64,000 bases of DNA from Chloroflexota bacterium (GCA_016191845.1 JACPVF010000011.1:124001-188000), one strand, 5' to 3'; numbered from the stretch's first letter, positions 47,821 to 56,155 are shown. The notes: a model not told the origin generated them from the sequence alone. Made by a program: numbers and translations.

Positions 47821-48765
47821 GTGCAGGAAGGTCCCCAGCAGGGCCAGCCTCAACCCATGCCGCAGGATGTGTTCGCACACTCGAACTCAAACTGGTGGGA
47901 AGGCGGGCAAAAGATCAAACCTGGTGAGGCCTTCCTGCCTCGCAAGCTCAACACCCCCCTCGATAAACTAGCCCGCAGACATGCCGGCCGCCGCTCACTC
48001 ACCAAGACCGAGCGCAAGCACGGCCGCTACATCAAAGCGCGCCCCGCAGGCGACAAGCTTGACGACATCGCCTTCGACGCCACTTTCCGCGCCGCCGCCC
48101 CCTTTCAAAAACAACGTACTGAAAAACGCAAGCGCCTGGCTTTCGCCATCGAACGCGGCGACCTGCAGCGCAAGATCCGCGTCAAGCGCGTCTCGAACCT
48201 GGTACTCTTCCTGGTGGATGCCTCCTGGTCGATGGCCGTGGCCGAGCGCATGAACGCCACCAAGGGCGCCATCCTCTCCCTGCTGACGGACGCCTATCAA
48301 CGCCGCGACCGCGTTGGCCTGATCGTCTTCCAGAAGGATCGCGCCACGCTGGTGCTGCCCCCCACCAACTCGGTACAACTGGCCCAGCGCGCGTTGGTGG
48401 ACATCCCCGTCGGCGGCAAGACTCCGCTCTCGGCCGGACTGTTCATGGCCCACGACGTGCTGACTCACGAGAAGCACCTCCACCCCGACGTGGAACCGCT
48501 GCTCATCATCCTGACCGATGGGGCGGGCAACGTCTCGTTGGGGACTCTGCCACCCCAGGAGGAATCTTTCCGCTTCGCCGAGTTGATTGCCAACGAGAAA
48601 ACGCGCTCCGTGGTCATCAATATGGAGCACGCCGCCTTCGACCAGGGCCTGGCCCAGCAGTTGGCGGACCACCTCAAATCACCCTGCTATGCGCTCAGCG
48701 AGTTGAAGGCGGAGAGTCTGTACCACACCGTACGCCAGGAAATGTCCACACCGCAGAAGAAGTAG
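47821..48765 (+). CDS. chlD: Chelatase VWA domain; C-terminal part of ChlD, reached by -1 frameshift or from a GTG start
   Basis: This frame encodes a Gln/Pro-rich linker, a basic segment and a von Willebrand A domain with the MIDAS motif DASWSM, the Thr in GGKTPLSAG and Asp in ILTDGAGN. It corresponds to the C-terminal half of ChlD/BchD, which couples the AAA+ ring to the catalytic chelatase subunit. As a separate gene it would start at GTG 47821, which has no ribosome site, and would lack the AAA+ half that all ChlD proteins have. Joined by the -1 shift the product has 686 residues, the normal ChlD size. A terminator follows. Confidence 0.9.
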   Translation: MQEGPQQGQPQPMPQDVFAHSNSNWWEGGQKIKPGEAFLPRKLNTPLDKLARRHAGRRSLTKTERKHGRYIKARPAGDKLDDIAFDATFRAAAPFQKQRTEKRKRLAFAIERGDLQRKIRVKRVSNLVLFLVDASWSMAVAERMNATKGAILSLLTDAYQRRDRVGLIVFQKDRATLVLPPTNSVQLAQRALVDIPVGGKTPLSAGLFMAHDVLTHEKHLHPDVEPLLIILTDGAGNVSLGTLPPQEESFRFAELIANEKTRSVVINMEHAAFDQGLAQQLADHLKSPCYALSELKAESLYHTVRQEMSTPQKK

Positions 48766-48769
48766 TCAC

Positions 48770-48798
48770 AAAGCTCCCCGAAATCGGGGAGCTTTTTC
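48770..48798 (+). terminator. Terminator of the chelatase gene
   Basis: An 11-bp stem AAAGCTCCCCG / CGGGGAGCTTT with AAAT loop and a T-run. Confidence 0.92.
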
Positions 48799-48821
48799 AA
48801 TCTTCCTGTCATATCTGGGGC

Positions 48822-48849
48822 TTGACTTTTAGAACAATTGTTCTATAAT
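48822..48849 (+). promoter_or_regulatory. Strong promoter with LexA-box-like palindrome in its spacer
   Basis: TTGACT (48822-48827) and TATAAT (48844-48849) are 16 bp apart. The perfect 16-bp palindrome TAGAACAATTGTTCTA (48830-48845) fills the spacer and enters the -10 box. Its core GAAC-N4-GTTC is that of LexA boxes in Firmicutes and Actinobacteria. A repressor bound here would block the polymerase completely. Confidence 0.85.
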
Positions 48850-48884
48850 CTATTCAAGTCACCCGATTCGACAAGGAGGTCGAA

Positions 48885-49625
48885 ATGTCTGGTTATCGTA
48901 GGAATATCGGAGACGGGCTGGTGGCCCTCTTCAAAAATCGCCGCTTCAACCGCGGCGCGACTTGGGGCCTGATGATTATCGGTGCCCTGCTGGCCTTCGA
49001 GGTCTTCAACTTCAGCACCACCCAATTCGCCCTGCTGGATATGCTCGGCAATCTCAAATTTGCAGGTCTGCGCTGGGCCACCGTGCTGGCCATCGCCTTC
49101 TGCGGCATTGACTTTGCAGGCATCGCGCGCATCTTCACCCCCGAGCAGGGTCGCGACGAGCCCGCCGAGGTCTGGTACCTGTTCGGCGCCTGGCTGCTGG
49201 CGGCCGCCTTCAACGCAGGCCTCACCTGGTGGGGCGTGTCGGTAGCCATCGCCACCCAGGGAAACGTGGCTGGGACCGCCGTGGTCAGTTCCGCCACCAT
49301 GACCAAGGCTGTGCCCGTCATCGTGGCCGTCATGGTCTGGCTGATCCGCATCCTGATCATCGGCACCTTCTCCATGGCAGGCGACCGTCTGTTCACCACC
49401 GACCACAACGCCGTGCGGACCTATCCCACCCGCACGAATCAGTCCGCCCAACAGCCTGTGCTGCGTCCTGCCTCACAGATCCAGCGCCCCGCTGCCAGCA
49501 ATGCCTCGGCCTATCGCCCTGCGCCCAAGCCCGCCCAACAAACATCCTTTACACGGGCCGAACCGACCTATCACAACGTCAACTTTAGCGAACGCAACAA
49601 CCCCAGCGAACACTACGACGCCTGA
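48885..49625 (+). CDS. Four-helix membrane protein under a LexA-like operator
   Basis: The 246-residue protein has four membrane helices in the first 165 residues (ATWGLMIIGALLAFEVFNF; ATVLAIAFCGIDFAGIARIF; LFGAWLLAAAFNAGLTWWGV; VIVAVMVWLIRILIIGTFSM) and a disordered Pro/Gln/Asn-rich tail of about 75 residues. AAGGAGG is five bases before the ATG. It precedes a lytic transglycosylase by 65 bases with no terminator. I do not recognise the family. Membrane protein-transglycosylase pairs are usual in conjugation or phage-like modules, but no other such gene is nearby. Confidence 0.75.
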   Translation: MSGYRRNIGDGLVALFKNRRFNRGATWGLMIIGALLAFEVFNFSTTQFALLDMLGNLKFAGLRWATVLAIAFCGIDFAGIARIFTPEQGRDEPAEVWYLFGAWLLAAAFNAGLTWWGVSVAIATQGNVAGTAVVSSATMTKAVPVIVAVMVWLIRILIIGTFSMAGDRLFTTDHNAVRTYPTRTNQSAQQPVLRPASQIQRPAASNASAYRPAPKPAQQTSFTRAEPTYHNVNFSERNNPSEHYDA

Positions 49626-49630
49626 GACTG

Positions 49631-49719
49631 CCCGAACAATCGAATACTCCTTTCGAGCCGGGTCCTACGACCCAGAATAAGGATAATTTCATGCCCCGAG
49701 CTCGCTCCCGAACAATCGA
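49631..49719 (+). repeat. 13-bp direct repeats flanking the transglycosylase start
   Basis: CCCGAACAATCGA occurs at 49631-49643 and again at 49707-49719, 76 bp apart. The first copy is between the two genes, the second in the transglycosylase coding start. Between them lies a small hairpin GGGTC / GACCC. Confidence 0.65.
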
Positions 49720-50374
49720 CGAATTCCAGACATCCGCTGCCCCGCAAGAACAAGGCAGCGGATGTCTGTCTGGCTTTCTGATTCCGCCCCTGGCCGTACT
49801 CCTGACCAGTTTGCTGTTGGCGATCTTCGCCTTTCGCCAGCCGACTCCCACCGCCGTGATGGCCGCACCTGCCGAGTCCGTCACCGGGGGACTGGCACCT
49901 TTCTTCCGTCCCGAGGTGCTGCACTGGAGCGACTCCATCTTGCGCTGGGCTGCCGCCGCAGGTGTGGACCCAAACCTGGCGGCCGTGGTCATGCAGATCG
50001 AATCCTGCGGCGACCCGCGTGCCCGTTCTCGCTCGGGGGCCATGGGCCTCTTCCAGGTCATGCCTTTTCACTTTACCCTGACCGACAATCCCTACGATCC
50101 CGACACCAATGCCCTGCGTGGACTCGGCTACCTGGCCCGCTCCCTGCAGGCGGCGGGCGGAAACGCGCGTCTCGCGCTGGCGGGTTACAACGGCGGCATC
50201 GGCGTTATTGCCCGCGCCGAATGGTCCTGGCCTGCCGAGACTCAACGCTATGTCCGCTACGGCGCGCCTATCTACGAAGACGCGCTTCGGGGGGAGACCC
50301 AAAGCGCGGCACTGGATGAATGGTATACAAAATACGGGGTGAGCCTGTGTCAGCAGGCCAGCCAAAATCAATAG
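49691..50374 (+). CDS. Membrane-anchored lytic transglycosylase (SLT family)
   Basis: The 227-residue protein has a cytoplasmic start of 30 residues, one membrane helix (residues 31-48) and an outside SLT domain. The catalytic Glu104 lies in VMQIESCGDPRARSRSGAMG, followed by LFQVMP and the LALAGYNGG motif. It should cut glycan strands of peptidoglycan. A perfect inverted repeat occupies codons 13-26. No strong ribosome site is seen (AAGGATAATTTC before the ATG). A histidine kinase gene converges four bases beyond its stop. Confidence 0.92.
   Translation: MPRARSRTIDEFQTSAAPQEQGSGCLSGFLIPPLAVLLTSLLLAIFAFRQPTPTAVMAAPAESVTGGLAPFFRPEVLHWSDSILRWAAAAGVDPNLAAVVMQIESCGDPRARSRSGAMGLFQVMPFHFTLTDNPYDPDTNALRGLGYLARSLQAAGGNARLALAGYNGGIGVIARAEWSWPAETQRYVRYGAPIYEDALRGETQSAALDEWYTKYGVSLCQQASQNQ
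49727..49768 (+). repeat. Perfect 15-bp inverted repeat in the transglycosylase coding start
   Basis: CAGACATCCGCTGCC and its exact complement GGCAGCGGATGTCTG are separated by 12 bases. The hairpin starts 36 bases after the ATG and would be very stable in mRNA. Confidence 0.85.
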
Positions 50375-50378
50375 GCTG

Positions 50379-51749
50379 CTAGTTCTTGAACAGAGGCAGC
50401 CAGATTACGAAGGTTGTTCCCTTCCCCTCTTTCGACTCGACCTCGATGCGCCCATTGTGGTGCTCCACGATCCACTTGGTGATAGAGAGTCCCAGCCCAA
50501 AGCCGCTGGTGCGCGAGCGTGTGCGGGATTTCTCCGCCCGATAGAAACGCTCGAAGATGTGCGGCAGGTCCTCGGGCGGGATGCCCGGGCCCGTGTCCCA
50601 CACACTGATGCGGGCCTGGTCGCCCGCCTTGGCCAGGCTGATGAATACATCCCCATCTTGTGGCGTGTACTGGATGGCGTTGGCCGCCAAATTCAACAGG
50701 ACCTGCTTCAGACGGTCGCGGTCACCATTGACTTGCAACTGGTCGATCTCCTTCAAATGCACATGGACCTTGGTCCCCGCCAGCACACGCATCTCCTGGA
50801 AAACCTCCACCAGCAGAGAATCTAACTCGACCGGCCGCAGATTGAGGGTCAGCTTGCCCGACTCGGCCTGGGCCAGCATAAGCAGCCCGCCCACCAGGCG
50901 GGTAAGTCGACCCGCCTCCTGGTCGATGCTCGCAAGCGACTCGTCGTCGATCTGCTTCATGCGGCGCATCAAATCCACATTGCCCTTGATGACCGTCAAC
51001 GGCGTGCGCAGTTCGTGGCTGACGTCTGCCAAAAATCTCTGCTGGGAAGTAAAGAGCGACTCAAGACGCTCGAGGGTCTGATTGAAAGATTCGACCATCT
51101 CACCGATCTCGTCGTCGGCCTGGTGACGATAAGGGATGCGGCGCGAGAGATCGTCGGCACGATTGATCTGGTCCACGGTCTCGGTGATGGCCTCCACGGG
51201 CGAGAGGGCGCGTCCCAGGATCACCCACGAGGCCAGCGCTGCCAACACAACGGCCACCGCCGCCGATGCCAGCATGGTAGTGGACATGTTGCGGCGGATG
51301 GTATCGACCACATCCAGGTCGGTAGCCACCTGCAAGGTTCCGAGAGTGCGTTCCCCCATCTGAAGCGGAACGCTCAACACACGCAGGTGATATCCATGCA
51401 AGGTGTTCTCGCGGAAGATGGGGCCGCCCGCCACCAATCCATATGAATCGAGCGGCTCTTTGAGATTCCGCAAGGCCGCCGAAGCCGTCAACAATTTTCG
51501 GTCGCGGTCCCAGATCTGGATATAGTTGTTGGTGTTCATGTCGAGCGGCGGCAGGGAGATGCGGTCCAATTCGCCATCCGGGCCAAGGCGGGCCATCCCA
51601 ATCACATCGTTGGCCTGCGCGGTCAGACGATCATCCACCTGGTTGATGATGAGGATATTGACCAGCAAGAAGACAGTCGTGCCAAAGATCAGCATGATCA
51701 TGCCGATCAGCACGGAATATAACAGGGTCAAACGAAGGCGCAGGGACAT
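50379..51749 (-). CDS. Sensor histidine kinase
   Basis: The 456-residue kinase has two membrane helices (about residues 8-34 and 157-178) around an extracytoplasmic sensor of 120 residues. HAMP, HisKA with His245 in FLADVSHELRTPLTV, and HATPase with N-box LNLAANAIQYTP, DTGPGIPPEDLPHIFERF and GFGLGLSI follow. It should autophosphorylate and pass the phosphate to the regulator encoded upstream on the same strand, 39 bases away. The signal is unknown. Confidence 0.96.
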   Translation of the reverse strand: MSLRLRLTLLYSVLIGMIMLIFGTTVFLLVNILIINQVDDRLTAQANDVIGMARLGPDGELDRISLPPLDMNTNNYIQIWDRDRKLLTASAALRNLKEPLDSYGLVAGGPIFRENTLHGYHLRVLSVPLQMGERTLGTLQVATDLDVVDTIRRNMSTTMLASAAVAVVLAALASWVILGRALSPVEAITETVDQINRADDLSRRIPYRHQADDEIGEMVESFNQTLERLESLFTSQQRFLADVSHELRTPLTVIKGNVDLMRRMKQIDDESLASIDQEAGRLTRLVGGLLMLAQAESGKLTLNLRPVELDSLLVEVFQEMRVLAGTKVHVHLKEIDQLQVNGDRDRLKQVLLNLAANAIQYTPQDGDVFISLAKAGDQARISVWDTGPGIPPEDLPHIFERFYRAEKSRTRSRTSGFGLGLSITKWIVEHHNGRIEVESKEGKGTTFVIWLPLFKN

Positions 51750-51788
51750 AAGATCAAAGAAGCCGCCCGATGAGGGGCGGCTGTTGGG

Positions 51789-52466
51789 TTAGGGGTTTTC
51801 GCGCAGGACGTAGCCCACGCCGCGCACCGTATGAATGAGACGAGGCTCGTTCTCGGCCTCCAGTTTCTGGCGCAGGTAACGGATATACACTTCCAGCACG
51901 TTGCTCTCACCGCCGAAGTCATACCCCCACACACGGTCAAAGATCACTTCGCGGGTGAGCACCTGCTTGGGATGACGCAGGAACAACTCGAGCAACTCAT
52001 ACTCCTTGGCGGTCAACGAGACCAGGCGGCTGCCGCGCGAAGCCTGTCGCGAACCGGTATCCAGCGAGAGGTCCGCGAACTTGAGCACGGGCACGCGCTC
52101 GGGCTGGGTGCGGCGCAACAATGCACGGATGCGAGCCAGCACCTCGTCGAGGTTGAAAGGCTTGACGATGTAATCGTCCGCGCCCGCGTCCAGGCCCTGC
52201 ACGCGATCCTGAACGGTGTCTTTGGCGGTCAACATCAGGATCGGCAGGGAGCCGCCGGTGCGCAGGCGATGGCAAACCTCCAAGCCATCCATGCCGGGCA
52301 GCATCCAATCCAGGATGACGAGATCGGGGTTGTGGTCGCGTGCCAGAATCAGGCCGGTGCGGCCGTCGGTGGCGGTGTCCACAGTGTACCCTTCATAGGC
52401 GAGGCTGCGCTGCAAAAGCTTCAGGATCGCCTGGTCGTCTTCGATGATCAGTATGCGCTCATTCAT
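51789..52466 (-). CDS. OmpR-family response regulator
   Basis: The 225-residue regulator has a receiver with acidic pair EDD near residue 10, phospho-acceptor Asp53 ([12 protein letters not shown]) and LTAKD. A winged helix DNA-binding domain follows ([52 protein letters not shown]). It is the partner of the downstream kinase. AGGAG precedes the ATG. It is divergent from the sugar-phosphate transferase gene with a 57-bp shared region. Confidence 0.96.
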   Translation of the reverse strand: MNERILIIEDDQAILKLLQRSLAYEGYTVDTATDGRTGLILARDHNPDLVILDWMLPGMDGLEVCHRLRTGGSLPILMLTAKDTVQDRVQGLDAGADDYIVKPFNLDEVLARIRALLRRTQPERVPVLKFADLSLDTGSRQASRGSRLVSLTAKEYELLELFLRHPKQVLTREVIFDRVWGYDFGGESNVLEVYIRYLRQKLEAENEPRLIHTVRGVGYVLRENP

Positions 52467-52511
52467 AGGTCGCTCCTATGCAAAATATACCACACCTTAC
52501 GCGGGGTGCGG

Positions 52512-52517
52512 TAGAAT
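52512..52517 (+). promoter_or_regulatory. -10 box six bases before the sugar transferase start
   Basis: TAGAAT is followed by GCTCGC and the ATG, without ribosome site. This suggests a leaderless mRNA. Confidence 0.45.
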
Positions 52518-52523
52518 GCTCGC

Positions 52524-53135
52524 ATGCCCGCCAGCAAAAGACTCTTCGACTTGATCGCCTCGATGCTTGCACTGATCGTGCTTTCGCCCGTCATAGGGCT
52601 GACGGCCTTGCTGGTGCGGATCAACCTCGGAGGGCCCGTCCTGTTCCGCCAGCAGCGGCCAGGCTACAAGGGACGCCCATTCCACATCTTCAAGTTTCGG
52701 ACGATGGCTGACCGCTTCGCCCCGGACGGAAGCCTGCTGCCTGACTCCGAGCGACTCGGCCGTTTTGGGCGCATCCTGCGCTCCACCTCGCTGGACGAAT
52801 TGCCCGAACTCTTCAACATCCTGCGCGGGGAGATGAGCGTGGTCGGACCGCGCCCGCTGCTGATGGAATATCTTCCGCTCTACTCCGCCGAACAGACCCG
52901 TCGTCACGACATGCCCCCCGGACTGACGGGTTGGGCCCAGGTCCACGGCCGCAACGCCCTCTCCTGGCAGGACAAATTCCGCCTGGACGTGTGGTATGTG
53001 GACAACTGGTCCTTCTGGCTGGATCTCAAGATTATCTTCCTGACGCTGGCCAAAGTCTTCCAGCGCGAAGGTATTACCCAGGACGGCCAGGCTACGGCGG
53101 AGAAGTTTACAGGGAACACTGACCCGCCTGCTTGA
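52524..53135 (+). CDS. Polyprenyl-phosphate sugar-1-phosphate transferase (PglC/WcaJ-like)
   Basis: The 203-residue enzyme is the short monotopic phosphoglycosyl transferase. It has an N-terminal re-entrant hydrophobic helix (LFDLIASMLALIVLSPVIGL), the segment GGPVLFRQQRPGYKGRPFHI, and KFRTM. The catalytic Asp-Glu pair is in TSLDELPELFNIL, followed by GEMSVVGPRPLL. It adds a sugar phosphate to undecaprenyl phosphate to start glycan synthesis. No glycosyltransferase cluster is attached. The serS promoter overlaps its stop codon. Confidence 0.93.
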   Translation: MPASKRLFDLIASMLALIVLSPVIGLTALLVRINLGGPVLFRQQRPGYKGRPFHIFKFRTMADRFAPDGSLLPDSERLGRFGRILRSTSLDELPELFNILRGEMSVVGPRPLLMEYLPLYSAEQTRRHDMPPGLTGWAQVHGRNALSWQDKFRLDVWYVDNWSFWLDLKIIFLTLAKVFQREGITQDGQATAEKFTGNTDPPA

Positions 53136-53159
53136 CAGCCTTCCCGAGGCGGGTATAAT
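53132..53159 (+). promoter_or_regulatory. Promoter of the T-box-serS transcript
   Basis: TTGACA (53132-53137) and TATAAT (53154-53159) with a 16-bp spacer. The -35 box overlaps the stop codon of the upstream gene. Confidence 0.88.
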
Positions 53160-53165
53160 CCCACC

Positions 53166-53484
53166 ATCGACAGCGTGAAGACACGTAACTTCTTCAGCCG
53201 TTCAGAGAGCCGTCGGACAGTGCGAGACGGTCGGCGCGGAATGTGAAATCCACTTCGCCAGGTTTTCTTCGCAGGGACGGTTCGCAAGAGGTCATCTTGC
53301 GCCGCCGTAAGAAGAACGGTCTCGCCCGTTATCGCGACTCCAAGGTTGTAGCGCAAATCAATGATTTGCAAACAACGAAAGCAGGTGGCACCACGAGACA
53401 CCCCCCGAAGGTGTCGGATGTACTTCCGACGCTCGTCCTGCAAACGGACCGGGGGCGTATTCTATTTCCGCACGGAGGTGCATC
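53166..53484 (+). ncRNA. T-box leader of serS (tRNA-Ser sensing)
   Basis: The T-box core AGGTGGCACCACGAG lies at 53383-53397. Its TGGC would pair with the NCCA end of a tRNA with discriminator G, as tRNA-Ser has. Stem I closes by GTGAAG with CTTCGC. The sequence before the 3' strand reads GAAATCCA, placing a Ser codon TCC (53249-53251) as specifier. Downstream CTCGTCC can pair with the 3' half of the T-box as the competing stem. A good T-run is missing after it, so the output (transcriptional or translational) is uncertain. Confidence 0.88.
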
Positions 53485-54756
53485 ATGCTCGATATCAATC
53501 TGATCCGCGAAACCCCAGACGTGGTCCGCAAGGCGCTGAAAGACCGCCAGATGGATCCCAGCCCGGTCGACTCCATCCTGCAATTGGACGAGAAACGCCG
53601 TGGCCTGCTCTCGGAAGTGGAAAAACTGAAGGCCGAACGCAACACAGTCTCGAAGGAGATCGGCCGCATGAAGGACCCCGCCGAACGCGAGGCCAAAGTG
53701 GCTGCCATGCGCGTCGTCGGCGACCAGATTGCCGCGCTGGACAAGGAACTGGCCGAAGTGGAGTCCAGTCTCAGCGCACTGACCGCCACCCTGCCCAACA
53801 TCCCCGACCCGCGCACACCCTACGGCGTGGACGACAGCGAGAACATCGTCATCAAGACCGTCGGCCAGCCGCGTCAGTTCGACTTCACCCCCAAGCCGCA
53901 CTGGGACCTCGGTCCTGCCCTCGGCATCATCGACTTCGAGCGTGGCACCAAGCTGACGGGTTCTCGCTTCTACGTGCTCAGCGGCCCAGGCGCCCGTCTG
54001 CAACGCGCGCTGATCGCCTGGATGCTCGACCTGCACACCCGTCAGGGCTACCGTGAACAATACCTGCCCTTCATGGTCAAGACCGCCACGGTCTTCGGCG
54101 CGGGCCAACTGCCCAAGTTTGCCGATAACCTCTACCGCGACCACGAAGAGGATTACTACTTCGTGCCGACCGCCGAAGTCCCGTTGACCGGCCTGCACAT
54201 GGACGAGATCCTCGACGAAGCCTCCCTGCCGCGCATGTACACTGCCTACACGCCCTGCTTCCGCCGCGAGAAGATGAGCGCGGGCCGCGACGTGCGCGGC
54301 ATCAAGCGCGGACATCAGTTCGACAAAGTCGAGATGTACATCTACTGCAGGCCAGAGGAGTCGGAGGCCATGCATCAGAAGATGCTGGCCGATGCCGAGG
54401 AGACCTGCGCCCAGTTGGGCATCCCCTACCGCGTCAAACAACTGTGCACAGGCGACATCGGCTTCGGCTCGACCATGACCTACGACCTCGAACTGTGGGC
54501 GCCTGGCTGCAACGAGTGGCTCGAAGTCTCCTCGGTCTCGAACGTCACCGACTTCCAGTCACGGCGCGCCAATATCAAGTATCGTCCCAGTGAGGGCGGC
54601 AAGATCAAATTGCTGCACACGCTCAACGGCTCGGGACTGGGTCTGCCCCGCACGCTGATCGCCGTCATGGAAAACTACCAGCAGGCTGACGGCTCGATCG
54701 TGGTGCCCGAGGTCCTGCGTCCGTGGATGGGTGGCGTGGACGTCATCAAACCATGA
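53485..54756 (+). CDS. serS: Seryl-tRNA synthetase
   Basis: The 423-residue class II synthetase has the N-terminal coiled-coil arm (residues 25-105, with [20 protein letters not shown]) that binds tRNA-Ser. The catalytic domain shows motif 2 as [20 protein letters not shown], plus QFDKVEMYI, and motif 3 as [24 protein letters not shown] is six bases before the ATG. Expression is controlled by the T-box leader. Identification is secure. Confidence 0.98.
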   Translation: MLDINLIRETPDVVRKALKDRQMDPSPVDSILQLDEKRRGLLSEVEKLKAERNTVSKEIGRMKDPAEREAKVAAMRVVGDQIAALDKELAEVESSLSALTATLPNIPDPRTPYGVDDSENIVIKTVGQPRQFDFTPKPHWDLGPALGIIDFERGTKLTGSRFYVLSGPGARLQRALIAWMLDLHTRQGYREQYLPFMVKTATVFGAGQLPKFADNLYRDHEEDYYFVPTAEVPLTGLHMDEILDEASLPRMYTAYTPCFRREKMSAGRDVRGIKRGHQFDKVEMYIYCRPEESEAMHQKMLADAEETCAQLGIPYRVKQLCTGDIGFGSTMTYDLELWAPGCNEWLEVSSVSNVTDFQSRRANIKYRPSEGGKIKLLHTLNGSGLGLPRTLIAVMENYQQADGSIVVPEVLRPWMGGVDVIKP

Positions 54757-54764
54757 GGTAAAAT

Positions 54765-54799
54765 CAACTGGCAGTCACCTTGAAGGTGACTGCCAGTTG
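54765..54799 (+). other. Perfect 17-bp hairpin after serS
   Basis: CAACTGGCAGTCACCTT and its exact complement are separated by one G. There is no T-run, and the next gene starts nine bases later, so it may control read-through into the DUF456 gene. Confidence 0.7.
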
Positions 54800-54807
54800 C
54801 ATATGCC

Positions 54808-55323
54808 ATGACCGAATTCGAACTCTTCCTGCAAACCTTCCTGCAAGTGCTGATCCTGCTCTTCATGCTGGTCGGCCTATTCGGACTGGTTGTCCCCGTC
54901 TTTCCCGGGCTGATCATCATCTGGCTGTCATCCCTGGTGTACGCGTTGATCGAGGCAGGGCTGGGCCGCATGGCCTGGATCGACTGGACTCTGTTCGGGT
55001 TGATCACCCTGCTCATGCTGGGCGGCAGCGTGGTGGACAACATCATCATCGCCTACCGAATGCGCGACAAACAAATTCCCTGGCGATCCATCGGCTTGAG
55101 TTACCTGGCTGCGATCCTCGGGAGCATCTTCCTGACCCCGCTGGTGGGGTTGCTGGCTGCGCCGCTGGCGCTGGTCGGCGCGGAATATCTGCGTTTCCGC
55201 GATTGGCGTCAGGCATTCGATTCCGCCAAAACCTACATGATCGCCTGGGGCTGGTCGTTCCTGGCCCTGTTCGGCATTGGAGTGCTCATGATCATCCTGT
55301 GGATGCTGTGGGCCTGGTTGTAA
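54808..55323 (+). CDS. DUF456 family membrane protein
   Basis: The 171-residue protein has four to five hydrophobic helices and the pattern GLVVPVFPGLIIIWLSSLVYAL followed by LGGSVVDNIIIAYRMRDK and LGSIFLTPLVGLLAAPLALV. This matches the DUF456 family of glycine-zipper-like membrane proteins of unknown function. It follows serS after a hairpin and precedes another small membrane gene. Confidence 0.85.
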   Translation: MTEFELFLQTFLQVLILLFMLVGLFGLVVPVFPGLIIIWLSSLVYALIEAGLGRMAWIDWTLFGLITLLMLGGSVVDNIIIAYRMRDKQIPWRSIGLSYLAAILGSIFLTPLVGLLAAPLALVGAEYLRFRDWRQAFDSAKTYMIAWGWSFLALFGIGVLMIILWMLWAWL

Positions 55324-55353
55324 TCCCCCAAATACCAACGAAAGGATTTTGAC

Positions 55354-55635
55354 ATGCCTGTTCTGCTCACTGACGTCATTGATTTGTTCGGATACCTGTT
55401 GCGCGCCGTTGGTTTCCTCGTCATCGGTTTGGCACTCGGGCGCTTCCTGCTGGATTCCTATAAGAAGGCCATCTGGCAACTGCAGATTGCGCTCGCTTTG
55501 GGCTTCTTCGGCCTGCTGATCGCGTTGACTGACTTCGCCAGCGCAGGTTCGGCGGGAGCCTTCGCGCTTGGCGCGGGCATCTCCATGCTGATGCCCAATA
55601 AGCCGAAGGAAGAGGAAACCGAGGCACAGTCGTAA
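55354..55635 (+). CDS. Small two- or three-helix membrane protein
   Basis: The 93-residue protein has hydrophobic helices LLRAVGFLVIGLALGRFLL, LQIALALGFFGLLIALTDFA and GAFALGAGISMLM and an acidic tail (PKEEETEAQ). No family recognised. GAAAGGA lies upstream of the ATG. It is 30 bases after the DUF456 gene, so they are probably co-expressed. Confidence 0.7.
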   Translation: MPVLLTDVIDLFGYLLRAVGFLVIGLALGRFLLDSYKKAIWQLQIALALGFFGLLIALTDFASAGSAGAFALGAGISMLMPNKPKEEETEAQS

Positions 55636-55652
55636 GACTGGGTCGTCCCAAT

Positions 55653-55683
55653 AAAAAGTCCAGCCTGGCGCTGGACTTTTTTG
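55653..55683. terminator. Bidirectional terminator
   Basis: A 12-bp stem AAAAAGTCCAGC / GCTGGACTTTTT with CTGGC loop; serves both convergent genes. Confidence 0.92.
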
Positions 55684-55684
55684 T

Positions 55685-56155
55685 TTACTTCTTGGCTTCC
55701 TGCACAGCGCGGATGAGCATCTCTTTGAATTTCTCGCCCGACGCATCCTTGCCCAGACCAATGAAGCTGGTGCCGCTTTCGGTCGCTCCCGTGGCCTGAC
55801 CTGTGATATGAACGCCGGTATCGGGCACCATTCTAGCAAAAGCGCTCTTCTCGTGATCTTCGACCACGATATCGGCCAGACGCAAAGACCGCGCGTAGGG
55901 CGCCTCATTATCCGCAGCGCGGATTTCGAACAGCCAGCGTTTCGTCAGCACCACGCCCATCTTCATAGCCTTTGGGCCTGGACCAGCGAACAGTCCCTTC
56001 TTGATCTTTTCGGACGTCGCCTCGATGCACATCAACTCATCGGCCAGCACGTCACCGAGGTTGTATTGTTCAATATGGTCTTTGAGCGCGGCGGACATGG
56101 CAGGGGACAAAGTCTCGAGTTTCAATTCGCGGGTGGAACGGTTGTAATCTCCCAT
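55685..56155 (-). CDS. Soluble protein of unknown function (PH-like pattern possible)
   Basis: The 156-residue protein has a helical start (LSPAMSAALKDHIEQYNL), a beta-rich middle (GVVLTKRWLFEIRA, ADIVVEDHEKSAF, GVHITGQATG) and a C-terminal helix (EKFKEMLIRAVQEAKK). The strand-rich core with terminal helix resembles bacterial PH-like domains, but this is a weak inference. The ATG at 56155 has GGAG seven bases upstream; an in-frame TTG four codons before overlaps that site. It may be the last gene after the binding lipoprotein, with an 87-bp gap. Confidence 0.7.
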   Translation of the reverse strand: MGDYNRSTRELKLETLSPAMSAALKDHIEQYNLGDVLADELMCIEATSEKIKKGLFAGPGPKAMKMGVVLTKRWLFEIRAADNEAPYARSLRLADIVVEDHEKSAFARMVPDTGVHITGQATGATESGTSFIGLGKDASGEKFKEMLIRAVQEAKK

